From positions 12,234,001-12,298,000 of the forward strand of contig CM072335.1 in NCBI GenBank assembly GCA_036874045.1: a stretch of DNA of 64,000 bases, read 5' to 3'. The notes under the pieces were generated by a model. It was given only the letters and a program-made list of their open reading frames with translations. It had not been told where the DNA came from and searched no databases. This DNA comes from Cymodocea nodosa (lineage: Eukaryota; Streptophyta; Magnoliopsida; Alismatales; Cymodoceaceae). The position numbers were made by a program, and so were the translations under genes. Positions 44,179 through 55,943 of this stretch are shown here, one piece after another (the stretch's first letter is position 1; each line of letters opens with the position of its first letter).

Positions 44179-46330
44179 GAGTATGATCCACTTTTCCCAT
44201 GATATAGCCTTTTTCTATTAAAAAAGTAGACAATCTTTCGTACCATGATCTAGGTGCTTGCTTCAAACCATATAAGGCTTTCTTCAATTTATACACAAAG
44301 TCAGGATTTTTAATATCTTCAAATCCAGGTGGTTGTTTTACATAGACTTCTTCATTAATTAAACCATTTAGAAATGCACTCTTTACATCTATTTGATATA
44401 ATTTAAAATCCATATAACAAGCATAGGCCAATAATATTCTAATACTTTCTAACCTAGCCACAGGAGTAAATGTTTCATCATAATCTAATCCTTCTTCCTG
44501 TGTATACCCTTGTGCAACTAATCTAGCTTTATTCCTTATAATTTGACCAGTTTCGTTAGTTTTGTTTCTAAAGATCCACTTTGTACCTATTATGGACTGA
44601 TTTTCTGGTGGAGAGACTAATTCCCATACATCATTTCTAATGAATTGATTTAGTTCTTCTTGCATTGCCACTATCTAATTTTCATCAGATAATGCTTCTT
44701 GTATATTCCTTGGTTCCACCATAGAAACAAACATACACATACTATTTAAATTTACTGAAGCTCTAGTTTTAACTCCCTCATTAATATTACCAATGACTTG
44801 AGTAATGGGATGTGATGAAGAATAACGCCAATTTCTCTAATTTTCCTCAATATTCTCATCAACATCTGAAAGTCCATCGCTTTCATCATTAGTTTGATCA
44901 TTTAAGTTCATATTTTTGATTTTCTCAGATAAATGATCAATCTCTCTATTGATCTCTAACTCATTTGGAAAATTGATCATGTCATCATTATCAGCTTTAG
45001 ATTGAGATTCTCTAAGAGAATTTTCATTGAAGCTTACATGGAGGGTTTCTTCAATAGTCCTAGAAGTCTTGTTATATACTCTATAGGCTTTACTTCTAGT
45101 AGAGTAACCTACAAAAATTCCTTCATCCGATTTGGCTTCAAATTTATCCCTTTTATCCTTAGTATTAAGAATAAAACACTTGCAACCAAATGGTTTCATA
45201 TAGGAAATTTTTGAAACCCTATTAAACATAATTTCAAAAGGAGTTTTATTAACATGAGGTCTTAAATGACTTCTGTTAATAACATAACAAGCTGTATTTA
45301 CTGCTTCAGCCCAAAGATTTTGAGGTAACTTATGTTCATTCAACATAGTTCTGGCTATTTCTTGAAGTGATCTATTCTTTCTCTCAACAACACCATTTTG
45401 ACACGGTGCTCTTGGAAAAGAAAATATGCGATCAATGCCATGCTCATTACAATAGTTATCCATTTGATCATTATCAAATTCAGTTCCATGATCACTCCTA
45501 AGTTTTTGTATAGAGACACTTTGCTCATTTTGAACAAAATTGCAAAACATTTTAAATTTTTCAAAAACTTCTGTCTTAGATGCTAGAAAATATACCCAAG
45601 TGTATCTAGAGAAGTCATCTACTAAAACAAATACATACCGTTTACCACCAAGACTCATGATTCTTGTTGGTCCAAATAGATTCATATGTATAAGTTCTAA
45701 GACTCTCTTACTTGAAATATCAGTTTTGGATTTAAAAGAGTTTTTGTGAAGCTTACCTAACTTACATGCATCACACATAAAGTTCTTTGAGTATTTAATC
45801 TTTGGTAAACCTCTCACTAAATGTTTTCTAGATAGTTTATGTAATAGTCTCATATTTATATGTCCAATCCTTCTATGCCATAGATATGCATCACTAGTTT
45901 CAGCTAGCAAACATGAATTTAAATCAACTGCACCAGAAGGTAAAGATAAAATACATACAGAACCTTTTCTTTTAGTAATAAACTTAATTTCAGCTGTATT
46001 TTTATCAATTATTTTGCATACATTATCTTCAAACACTACATAATATTCATTTTCAGTTAGTTTTATGACACTCAGCAAATTAAATCCTAGGTTTTCTACA
46101 TATAGTACATTCGAAATAACACAAGTAGGAGTTATTTGAACATTGCCCATACCTATGATTTTATCTTTGCTTTTGTTTCCAAATGTTACACTTCCTTTCA
46201 TGGTATTTGTAAAATTTTGTAATAGACTTTTTGTCCGGTCATGTGACTTGACACTCCACTGTCCAAGATCCATTTTGATGTTGTTTCCTCCTGCAACACA
46301 AATTAAGAAAAACTTTTTCTTGGTACCCAA
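44178..46330 (-). pseudogene. Copia C2 pol, 3'-truncated
   Basis: Very similar to C1. Same protease frame break and same integrase Asn (IHMNLFGP) followed by SDHGTEFDN and NGVVERKNR in the 497-codon frame 46330-44837. Then stops at about 44834 (Gln codon) and 44676 (Trp codon); RT N-terminal part 44671-44178 is open (GTKWIFRNKTNETG, KSAFLNGLINEEVYVKQPPG, ALYGLKQAPRSW) but is cut before the YVDD site and runs into LTR sequence. No active RT can result. Confidence 0.88.
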
Positions 46331-48561
46331 TGTTGTTGAGGACCAAGTTCATTAAACGCATATTTCTTCTTTTTGTTTAAAAATAGTTTAACATTATCAT
46401 TTATATTCTTATTAGTTGTAAGTACTATTGATTTATCATTAGCTTCATATTCACATATAGCATTATTGCTTTTGCAATCATTCTTTTTGTTTTCAAATGT
46501 AGTATAATCAAGACCAAACATATTTTTATCAAATGTTAATTTATTTTGGTCATGCTTATATATTTCTGTAAGTTCATACCAAGATTTTGTACTTGTATTA
46601 ACACTTTCTGTACATACAAAATCTTTTTTTGCACAAGAATTTTTTTGTTTTATCACATGCAGAATGAGTAATTGGTCTAATACCAGTGTATTGAATTACA
46701 TGCTCAGGTTTCTGAATTTTCAGTTTACTACAATTGTCTGAAATTTTAGAAACATTAGAAACTGAATTTCCAGAACAAGAAACAAGATTTTTAGAAACAT
46801 TTATAGTCATGTTAGAAGTATAATTTGACAAATCACATTGATTTATATTATTACTGCATGATTCATCCATTGAAGTATCTACTTCTACATATTTATTACC
46901 TTGTTTCATAATAAAAGGAATTTTAGTCTTAGATTTACTTGAACTGCAACTAATAAATCCTTTATTGGCTTGAGATTCAGGATATTCAAGATAATCAAAT
47001 CCTAAGCCAAATTTATAAGACACCGCAGGGGTACTAATTAGTTTGTCTAACTTAGTTTGACTTAAATTCCATTTCTCAAAGGTAGAATTTAAATCTTGCT
47101 CTCTTAGTTTTAATTTATCTATTTCTAATTCAAGTTCATTTATATTTTTTCTCAACATTTCATTTTCAGATTCTATCTTTAATTTTTCAACATTTATATT
47201 CTTTATTTGTTCATGCAAGATACATTTATTAAATCTAAATTTCTGCAAATCTCTAGCATGATTTTCATTATCACATTTAAACTTTTCTAAAGTAGTAGAC
47301 AAAAAACAATTTTATTCTTCCATAATGGATGAAGATTTTCTGATATTCTTATTTTCCAGTTTAAATACTTTAAGTTTTTGTAATAATGCATGATAAGCAC
47401 ATAATAATTCATCAAAGTTGAAATCTGAATGACTTTCAGGATCAGATATTACCTCAGACTCATCTGCCATGAAGCACACATGAGCAACGTCTTCTAACCT
47501 TGTTCTCCTTCTGAATGTGAAGATTTTGATGCTGATTCCTCAGATTCAGACTCTTCACACGTGTCATCCCAAGTGACCTTCAAAGCCTTTTTCTTGTAAA
47601 ACTTTTTCTGAGTTTTCTGAGTCGTCTTCTTCTGATTTGTCCTACTTTACTTTTCATTTTTCCTCATAGGACAATCTGGAGAAAGATGCCCAGGTTTCTT
47701 ACAATTGTAACATACATACTTTCTGGATGAAGAATTCTTGTCATTCAATGATTTTGACGTTGAGGGTTTATCATTTTTGTTCCTTTGCTGTTTCCTAGTT
47801 TTCCATGCTTTCTTGAATTTCCTAGTCAGCAAAATCAAATCCTCGTCAGAATCAATAGATATATCAGAATCTGAATTAATTTCGAAGGCTATTTCTTTCT
47901 TCATTTTTAGTTTGTTGTGACTCAGTGATTCATTTAATTGAACTCCATAAGCTGTTAAATTTCCTATAAGTTCATTCATAGAATAAACATTTAAATCTCG
48001 TGATTCCTCAATTGATGTTACTTTCTGAGACCATTTAGAACTTAGGGATCTGAGAATTTTTCTCACCAAATCCTTCTGTTCAAAATTCTTTCCTAAACAT
48101 TTTAAAGAGTTTATGATATCAAGAAATCTGGAAAACATCTCAAAAATATTTTCGTCTTCATGCATCTTAAAGAGTTCATACTTATGAATCAACATGTTTA
48201 TTTTTGTCTCTTTAACTTGAGAAGTACTTTCATGTGAAACTTCTAATGCATGCCATACCTCATAAGCAGATTTATATGCTGACACTTTACTGAACTATTC
48301 ATAACTCAATGCACAAAATAAAATATTTAAGCCCTTAGCATTCAGAGTTTCATTTTCTTTTTCAGTAATTATCCAAGTTTTATAAGGAGTAGTTAACGGA
48401 GTATATGGTTTAGAAATCATGAACCACAACTTATGATCTATACTTTGAAGAAAAACAGTCATCCTATATTTCCAATATTCAAAATGTATTCCATCAAATA
48501 AAGGAGGACGATTAAGATTTTAGCCTTCATATAAAGAAAATTTACCATTTCCAGTAGCCAT
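46303..48561 (-). pseudogene. Copia C2 gag, complete but broken
   Basis: The start at 48561 (MATGNGKFSLYEG) is followed by TAA for a Gln codon. 48285-47647 is the UBN2-type core (VWHALEVSHESTSQVKETK ... SSKWSQKVTSIEE) ending in an intact zinc knuckle CYNCKKPGHLSPDC. The acidic VTWDD part and coiled coil follow (47302-46598), then 46656-46303 to QQHWVPRKSFS. Several frame breaks. It gives the complete domain order for family-A gag. Confidence 0.85.
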
Positions 48562-48744
48562 TTTACCTTAGATTTTTCAACCTATTTGATTTTAAACAGT
48601 CTAAAAACTTTAAAACAACTTGAGCCTTAAATCAATAGAGTTAAACGTATGCTCAGATATTAATTTATGTTTAAAAACAAGGAAGGTAGAATAAGCAATG
48701 ATATTAAATAAGTTGGTATCGATTTTATATCAAAGATTATTACG

Positions 48745-48758
48745 AAAAATACTCAACA
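48745..48758 (-). repeat. 14-base copia LTR stub
   Basis: AAAAATACTCAACA, the outermost bases of the 5' LTR, follows the gag leader directly; the PBS and more than 1.5 kb of LTR are deleted. It marks the original right edge of the insertion. Confidence 0.75.
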
Positions 48759-50326
48759 TCATTGTTTACTTATCGTGAATTTATATTTATGCACAATTCA
48801 TGGAGTTATACATTAACTCAACGAACTAATGTTTACATCATTGTTATACATCATTGTTTACGAACTTAGTTCGTTGCGTTAAGTGCTAAGTTAACAAAAT
48901 AGTATATCATGCTTGCTAACATTTACTATACTCCTGTAAATCTTTTACATTTAGGACAATGTAAAATGTAGGTATAGGGGAGAGGTAATTAGATTAAAAT
49001 TGAAGTAATCTTGTCAATTGTAGGAATTAGGAGTGTTCTGCAAAATTTCTATAGAATCTGATAAAATTTTTATGAAGTTTGCTACAAGTCTCCCAAAATT
49101 CATTATAACTATCCGTAAATTATCTGAAACACTTTGATAACTGAATCTAATAAAATTCTTATTTATTGATTATAAGATATCTTAGTAATCATATATTTAC
49201 ATATATGGATTATCTTATGCTTTTACTGAATTTTATGAGTTTAATAGTTTTACAATTTTAAAAGGAAATTAGAATGCTTAACTGAAATTCAAAAAATTAA
49301 CTGAAATCCTAAAAGAGCTGAAATGTTATTTTTGGATTGAATGAATGCATATGATCAAGGATACATTTAATTTGATTGATTAAACTTGTAGAATGATTTA
49401 TGTGTAAGTCATATTAAACTATAGAAAAAGTATGAACTTATTAATATGAATTCATATTTTTCAGTAGATTATAGAAGCAGGATTATATGAGATTTATGCT
49501 TAATTGCATCTGTATTAATGAAATACATATATATACTGTGAAATAATAATAATAAGGATAAAGAGAAAAAAACTTTAAAAGTTTATTGATTTGTTTGATC
49601 ACAAGCCTTTTGTACTTAAGCATATAAGTATGTAAGGATTGTTGACCTAGAAAATGACTCTTTAAATCTGGCAACCTAAGGTCCTGATCAGATCTGGGAT
49701 TGTTGATTGAAAGCTTGATACATAGGTACACTAGAAAGCTCTTGTATGATTCAATCTTTTCAAATTAACTTTTAAAGTAAAAATATGCATATACTATTTT
49801 GAAAAGATGAAAGTGTTTTATTAAAGGTACAAATATCTTTTGAATCAAGTATATTCTTTGTTATTTATGACTACTGAAGTGTGAATCTAAATTAGACTTT
49901 TGAAGTTGTTTATTTGAAATACAATTCAGATTCTTCCTATTTTAATCATATTAAGTTGAATTATGTTTTGATTCGTATGTAGCTGAAATTTATTCTGGAA
50001 ATCATATTGGAAAATTAAAGATAACAGATGGTTGAAAATTTGATAGTATAACTACCACCTATTTGATGCTAGTATATTTTATATGTAATTTACGTATTTT
50101 TGAAATATATTTGCAGGTTAGAGAGGAGGAAACAATGTTAAATTAGATTACTGAATTATAAAGAATATCTTTACATTAATCTAATCTTAGTATTCTAAAG
50201 ATATAAGATGAAGAAATATTTTTCATAAGGAATACTAATTTATGAAGAAAAGAAATAGTTCTAGCACTTTAGAAAGACCAATTAATTAGATCTTATTAAT
50301 TTGCTAAGCAACTATCAAAAGTTAGG
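48759..50326 (+). mobile_element. F-box gypsy copy 2, 3' region resumed
   Basis: Continues the element interrupted at 28329 (TCATT shared). Holds the decayed ATTTAGGACAAT / GGTATAGGGGAGAGG block (48950-48985) and the 3' module, with the CCTAAGGTCCTGATCAGATC word at 49674, and the best acceptor-like word ATATTTGCAGGTTAG at 50108-50122. The PPT before the LTR has decayed (AAAAGTTAGG). No gene. Confidence 0.85.
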
Positions 50327-50650
50327 TGTTTAGAATGAAAAAGTACATATTATTAATAGTTAAATAATGGTTAATTGCATAATATTTAGCTTATCATATG
50401 AGAATTAAGCCATTATGTTATAATTGCACTATTATATGCTTTAATGAAAGAATCTGTATAATTTTGGGGAATTAATGTTAATTTAGTACATTTCTGAACT
50501 ATCGATAAATTGCAGGCTGTGAAAATCTTAAGTATCCGAATTTTCTGTTATTTTGGATAGTTATGTTTAACGTACCGAATATGTATCAAACAGTTATGTT
50601 TAAATTGCCGAACATTTATGTTTTAAAACATATTTTATTATTTCCTGAAG

Positions 50651-51070
50651 TACACGTGTCGAAACCATAATGCATGACTTAAGTGAACTTTCGATGAATT
50701 ATCTATAACTATCTAAAAGTGCAGTTGGGCATCGGATAGTTATATGTGTAACTCTCTGGAATCTACTTTTATTTATAAAATAGCTGTGTGACACGTGTCA
50801 TGTTCTGGGAGAATGACTTAAGTGGATTTTCGGTGAGTTATCTCTAACTATCCAAAATGCGTCTGGTCATCGGATAGTTAGACTTGCAACTCTTTGAAAT
50901 ATTTCTTTATTATAAAATTACTGATGACACGTGTCGTGATCTGGAAGATTGACTTAAGTTATATATCGGTGAGTTATTTATAACTATCCGAAATGCATCT
51001 GGGCATCGGATAGTTAAGTTTGTAAATATCCGAAATGCACCTAAGCATCAGATAGTTAAATTTATGCATG
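50651..51070 (+). repeat. Three-unit U3 tandem repeat in G5
   Basis: Units of about 137 bp start at 50651, 50789 and 50925. Each opens with a palindromic ACACGTGT (G-box/ABRE-like core) and carries the pair AACTATCCGA / ATCGGATAGTT, an inverted repeat. G1 has two units; G7 has one followed by different sequence. Confidence 0.75.
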
Positions 51071-52113
51071 TGTTTTATAGTTAAATCAACTAAGCAAGTC
51101 TGTAGAGTTGTCTGTAACTCCATGGACTATTTATTTTCTAATATGCCATTGTAGCGGTTGTAGGAATAAAATAGTTGGAAGAAAAACCACGATCGCACGT
51201 ATCACGCAGGAATTCACTCGTTGAAGGGAGAAGAAATCATCGTCGTTGATATGAATGAAGGAAATCCAACCGACCATTCATGCAGAAGCAGTTACCATTG
51301 AAGAAATATAAAAGAAAAGAAGAAAAAGAAATAGTGTGTGGCCGATGAGTATGGCCAATGTGTGTAGAGGAGGATCACCGAGCTTTCTGCAGGCAGCGTC
51401 AACAATTCTCTAAAGTACCACACCAACCATCTCCACCACCACCATAATCACCAACCATCGGAGGTCTGTGAGTATACTTTCCTAATGTCGGGTCGATTTC
51501 GAGCCAAACACAGTGCCTAACAACCACTATGAGGAGTGATCGCGTCGCGAGAAGGGAAGCCATTTTCACCAAGCGCCGACTCATATCTCAGGAGATCGTA
51601 AAGCTTCTAGCCTTGGCTTTAGGTTGATGCCTGTATGCTGAAGAATAGATCATCTTGCAATTCTGGACTCGTGATTCTATAGGGAGAGGAGACACAATTG
51701 TAAGTGGTTTAATTTTCAATGGTGTAATCACGTCGCATGTAGTGACAGAAGTATTTACTATCGACTGAGATTACTTTACATTTCACCTTTCACCCATTTC
51801 CATGCTCATATCAAAACAAAAATACCTAAAACAACTTATCTGTGTTTATATTTTGTATTTGAGTGTTGTATTATTTGTTTGGTATCGTGATTAATGTTAT
51901 CTTTGTTAGTGTTGTGATTGTTTTATGTTTGTCTTAGTTTTACAGTTTACTGAAATTGATTCGTTCAAAAGACTTAAAGATTTTAATGGTTATTGTTTGA
52001 ATTATCTGAATGTTAGTATTGCCTAATGATAAATCCATTGTTTACTAACATTAAAGAGCTTAATTGATGTTATTTACAATCTATGGAATCGCCCAATGGT
52101 TGGCTGAATTCCT

Positions 52114-52123
52114 CTATAAATAG
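52114..52123 (+). promoter_or_regulatory. TATA box of gypsy LTR G5
   Basis: CTATAAATAG, the best of the LTR copies; G1 and G7 have TGTAAATAG and G2 CTATGAATAG at the same place. It would start transcription near 52145-52155, giving an R-U5 of about 330 bases. Confidence 0.55.
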
Positions 52124-52483
52124 TAGTATTAAATAGGAAAGACAAGCTCGTAGAGTTAACTTAAGTCCACGAGGTTAGTCCATTGAGTTAGCCATAAATC
52201 AACGAACTTAGTTCGTTGAGTTAATTGTAACTCAACGGAGAGCTTATTGAATATATAAATTTGATTGTTAAAAATGGAACAGTTCTCAATTCTTAAGCAA
52301 TTCCCTATGAGATCGATTTGTACTTGCACACTAATACAATAGACACTGTGCACTTGTAGTTAAAATACAAATTGGAATTAATATCTAATTTGTGTGAAAG
52401 GTTGTTTGTTTACTTCTAAAAAGGAATTCAGGAATAGGCATAAAGATAAATTAACTAAGTAAAAATAGAAGTTAACAAATCCA

Positions 52484-52563
52484 AGTTTTTCTAGTGCGTT
52501 GCTGGAGATCCAAACAAGTTTCTGGTGCCATGTTGGAGATCCAAACATTAGGTATTGGGGAAG
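52484..52563 (+). mobile_element. 80-bp internal region between two gypsy LTRs
   Basis: Contains two PBS-like words, TCTAGTGCGTTGCTGGAGATC (first 20 bases 52490-52509) and TGGTGCCATGTTGGAGATC (52523-52541), each after CAAG plus a T-rich spacer, then a PPT GGTATTGGGGAAG (52551-52563) and the next LTR. So PBS and PPT are joined with nothing between: a maximally deleted element or the scar of recombination between tandem elements. Confidence 0.75.
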
Positions 52564-54431
52564 TGTTTAGAATGAAAAAGTGTATAATATTAATAGTTAA
52601 GTGATGGTTAATTCCATAATATTTAGCTTATCATATAAGAATTAAGTCATTATGTTACAATTATACGATTATATGCCTTAATTACAGAATGTGCATAATT
52701 TCAAGTAATTAACGTTAATTAAATATCATTTCTGGAAAATTGAAATTCTGATTTAAGTGTGGTTTTATAGTGTTAAGCATGATATGTTTTATTTGCATAT
52801 ATTTATATTATGTATAGATGCACAGTGCCAACTCGTTGAGTTAGCAAGTAAAATTGTAAGTTGTATATATTTGAACTCGTTAAGTTAGAAGTATGCACGT
52901 GTTGAATTTAAATGTTTTATTATGTCACGTGAATTGCACATGTTTAACTCATTAAGTTAGCATAACTATATGCGTTGAGTTACTTGATTACACACTAAGG
53001 TAACGTGTTATGTTAGTGTTATAAACTTATAAGTTATTTCTTTATTACATATGTTTTATATTATTATTTATATTAAGTCTGTTGAGTTAAGCTTTCTCAA
53101 CGAGAGAAGTCCATTGAGTTACACTAACTCCACTAACCAGCTATTTTCTAATATTTAATGTGAAGTAGTTGTAGAAATAGGAAATTCGAAAAAAAACCAT
53201 GATTGCACATATCACGTAGGATTTAAATCGTAGAATAAAGAAGAAATCATCATCGTTGATATGAATGAAGGAAATCTAATCAATCATTTAAGCAGAAGTA
53301 GTTACTACTAAAAGAAATATAAAAAAAAAGAGGAGAAAGACAAAGAAAGAGGTGGAAAACTACGCTAACTATAGGAAGCATTGGTAATTCCCTGAAGCTC
53401 CACAACACTACCACAATCACCAACCATCAAAGGTCTATGAGGATACTTTTCGGATGTTAAGTCAATTTCAAGCCAAACACGGTGATTGACAACCATTGTG
53501 AGGAGTGATCGCATCGCAGGTAGGGAAATCATTTTCACCAAGCATCGACTCATATCTTAGGAGATTGTAAAGCTTCTAGCCTTGGTTTCGGGTTGATGCT
53601 AATATATTGAAGAGGAGATCAACTTACAAGTCTCTATTCACAATTCTATAAGGAGAGGAGGTGTGACTGTAAGTAATTAAGTTTTCAGTGGTGAAAGTTT
53701 TTATTGTCAATAGAGAATTTCTACATTTCACCTTTCATTCATCTTCAAGAACGTATCAAAACAAAAATCCCAAAAATGAAACTGATTATATGTGTTTATA
53801 ATTAGCATTTGTAATGTAGTGTTTGTTTTGTATTGTGATTAATGTTATTATTGTCAGTATTGTGAATGTTTCATATTTATTTGATTTAGAACATAGGAAA
53901 TAGTTTTAGTGATTATTAAAATTGATTTGTATAAAACACCCAAAATTTTATTGGTTACTATTTGACATATCTGAATGTTAGTATTGATTAATGACAAATC
54001 CTAGATTAACTAACATTAAAAAGTTTAATTGATGTTATTTGCATTCTATGGAACCGCCCAATAGATGGCTGAATTCCTCTATGAATAGCAAAATTTAATT
54101 TGAAATTATTAGTTAGGCTCGTGGAGTTAATTTAAGTCCACGAGGATAGTCTGTTGAGTTAACTATAACTCCAAGAACTAAGTTTGTTAAGTTGGCAGTA
54201 AGTCAATAGAGTGTGTAATTTAAAACACATAAAACTCTAGTTATAAAAATCAAAATGGTACGTAATTTTTACTCAATCTCTATGGGATTAACCTATACTT
54301 GTACACAAATACAATAGACAATGTGCACTTGCAATTAAAAACAAATTAGATTTAATATCTAATTTGTGAAAATTGTTTGTTTACTTCTAAAAGAAAATAT
54401 ACATATATAAGTAAACAAAACAAACCAAACA
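52564..54431 (+). repeat. Gypsy LTR G6
   Basis: 1868 bp, TGTTTAGAATG to ACCAAACA. Preceded by a PPT, not followed by a PBS: a true outer 3' LTR. It carries a copia-A-like segment (52745-53060) instead of the 137-bp units and the antisense frame (53365-53553). Confidence 0.88.
52745..53060 (+). other. Copia-A-like segment inside gypsy LTR G6
   Basis: AAGCATGATATGTTTTAT, CAACTCGTTGAGTTAGC, GAACTCGTTAAGTTAG, GCACATGTTTAACTCATTAA, GTTGAGTTACTTGATTACAC and CACTAAGGTAACGTGTTA follow in the same order and orientation as in the copia LTR at 18735-19105. A shorter version is in G7 at 62020-62165. Confidence 0.82.
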
Positions 54432-54556
54432 ACGATACCTTCAATACTAAAGATTTAGACAAGAAACAAAAATTTTGTAACCTTGAGAACTTATGAGACT
54501 AAAGATTCCAAGATCAAGTGCTACGACGACGACTATGCATAGGGAGGAAGATATCA
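54432..54556. other. Host-like flank
   Basis: Not matched elsewhere in the window. It ends TATCA, the left target duplication of the solo LTR. No gene seen. Confidence 0.4.
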
Positions 54557-55704
54557 TGTAGAATCGTAGTATCACAAGAGAGAGGGTAAATTATGTCTTT
54601 AGCAATTAAAATTACTAGTAGATAAAACAAGAGCACAAAACACTCACAAATGAAAATCTAATCTTTATTGATTTAAAGAAAGAATTTACAATTTCTTTTC
54701 AACACAATTCCTTATTTGTCGGTTCTGATACAATAAAGTTCGAGATACAATTCAAAGAGAAAATAAAATCCTTATTCTAAACTAGTTTGAATTATATAAC
54801 ACAACTTGATCTTTTATGCACATAGCTCATTTTATTTTCTTTTGCTCAGCTTCTGTATTTCTTCTTCTTCAGTTGTCGAATCGCCTAAACTTCTTGCATT
54901 GTAACTCCTTTTCTGAAATTACTTGGAATTCTAACTTCTTCTAATGTTGGAGAATTTTTTTAGATTTGAATATTCTGACTTGGGATTTGAGTTTTGGAAT
55001 TGGAGTTTAAGATCGAGATTGGAAATAGGATTAGGATTGGGATGATCGTAGTATAGCTCGTACCCTTTCTTTATAGTAATCGAACTATGACTTTATGTTC
55101 AGCATGTTCATCCACTTAATCTATAATCTTACGTACTAATTCAAATTTAAATTATCCACAATCTCCACTTTCTTTTTGAATTTCCACTATTTGTACTATC
55201 ATTTTGAATTTCCACGATTTTATATCATAGATCTATCTAAACTTATTCTTCCTAGTGATTTGTAAAATATCTTCTAAGTTATCACTTTAGTTAAACATTT
55301 ATCATTTAAGTCTTATAAAAACTCGAACACATTCATAACTCTTTGAGTTTTTGCACTTACAAAGCATGTGATTGAAACAAGAAAACGTATCTATTCATTG
55401 ATCATTTTATAAAACTTGAATAATTATCATTCTATACGTATAAAAACTTAATCAGTTATTTAACTTTTTTATTTTTATTTTCAAATGCACATAGAAAACA
55501 TGTGAAAAATTAAAATATTAAAAACGCACATGTAGATAACCTAACTATATAAGTTTTTAACATAATTTTTTGACTAAATAGAAATGTTAATTTATAAATA
55601 TACAACTTTTCAAAATTAGTTAACACCTAACTATGTAATTGTTATATTTAGACTTATTTATAGAATTTAATAAAATATGCATGATTAAAACAAAATTCCT
55701 AAGA
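54557..55704 (-). repeat. Solo copia-B LTR
   Basis: 1148 bp; starts TGTAGAATCGTAG (plus) and ends CAAAATTCCTAAGA, the decayed counterpart of TGTTAAGAATTTTG on the minus strand. Matches the LTR at 59682-60902. Flanks TATCA (54552-54556) and TATCG (55705-55709) look like a 5-bp target duplication with one change. No internal region on either side, hence solo. Confidence 0.82.
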
Positions 55705-55871
55705 TATCGAGATGTAATTAGTCGATGTTGTAGAGAGGAAGCTTTGAGATCAAGCGACTTTTGATGACGGAAGGAGGAAGTTGACTAACAAATGGTTTGT
55801 AATCTCATCACATAAAATTCTTTGTATTTCTATCTACGAACCTCGTAGAGAACGCAAAATTGTAAAAACTG
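55705..55871. other. Host-like sequence before the tRNA
   Basis: Single-copy in this window. No gene or repeat recognised. For the minus-strand tRNA this is the downstream side; TTT-rich plus-strand patches do not give a clear terminator. Confidence 0.35.
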
Positions 55872-55943
55872 TGCGTTTGCCGGGAGTCGAACCCGGGTCT
55901 ATTGCTTGGAAGGCAATTATCCTAACCGTTGGACTACAAACGC
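55872..55943 (-). tRNA. tRNA-Gly (anticodon UCC)
   Basis: Minus strand, 72 nt including the discriminator A. Acceptor GCGTTTG pairs with CAAACGC; D region TAGTCCAACGGTTAGGATA; anticodon stem ATTGC/GCAAT around loop CTTCCAA, anticodon TCC; T arm CCGGGTTCGACTCCCGG. No mismatches in the stems, no intron, CCA not encoded, as usual in nuclear genes. Internal A and B box sequences (TAGTCCAACGG; GGTTCGACTCC) are intact, so it is probably a working gene. Confidence 0.97.

Larger units (their letters stand above)
28330..48758 (-). mobile_element. 20.4 kb composite copia insertion with TCATT duplication
   Basis: Left edge is the copia LTR end TGTAGGATCG after TCATT (28325-28329); right edge is a 14-base LTR stub ending CTCAACA at 48758, followed by TCATT (48759-48763). 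Removing it and one TCATT gives a sequence that aligns without gaps to the uninterrupted copy at 115-145. Inside are copia C1, a reversed F-box gypsy element and copia C2, so the outer copia was itself invaded and rearranged after insertion. Confidence 0.88.
50327..52483 (+). repeat. Gypsy LTR G5
   Basis: 2157 bp, TGTTTAGAATG to AATCCA. U3 has three tandem units of about 137 bp (50651, 50789, 50925), each with ACACGTGTC, GACTTAAGT, GGTGAGTTAT and ATCGGATAGTT. A good TATA box, CTATAAATAG, is at 52114-52123, about 370 bases before the PBS. The antisense frame is at 51399-51584. A hairpin CAACGAAC TTA GTTCGTTG is at 52200-52218. Confidence 0.92.
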
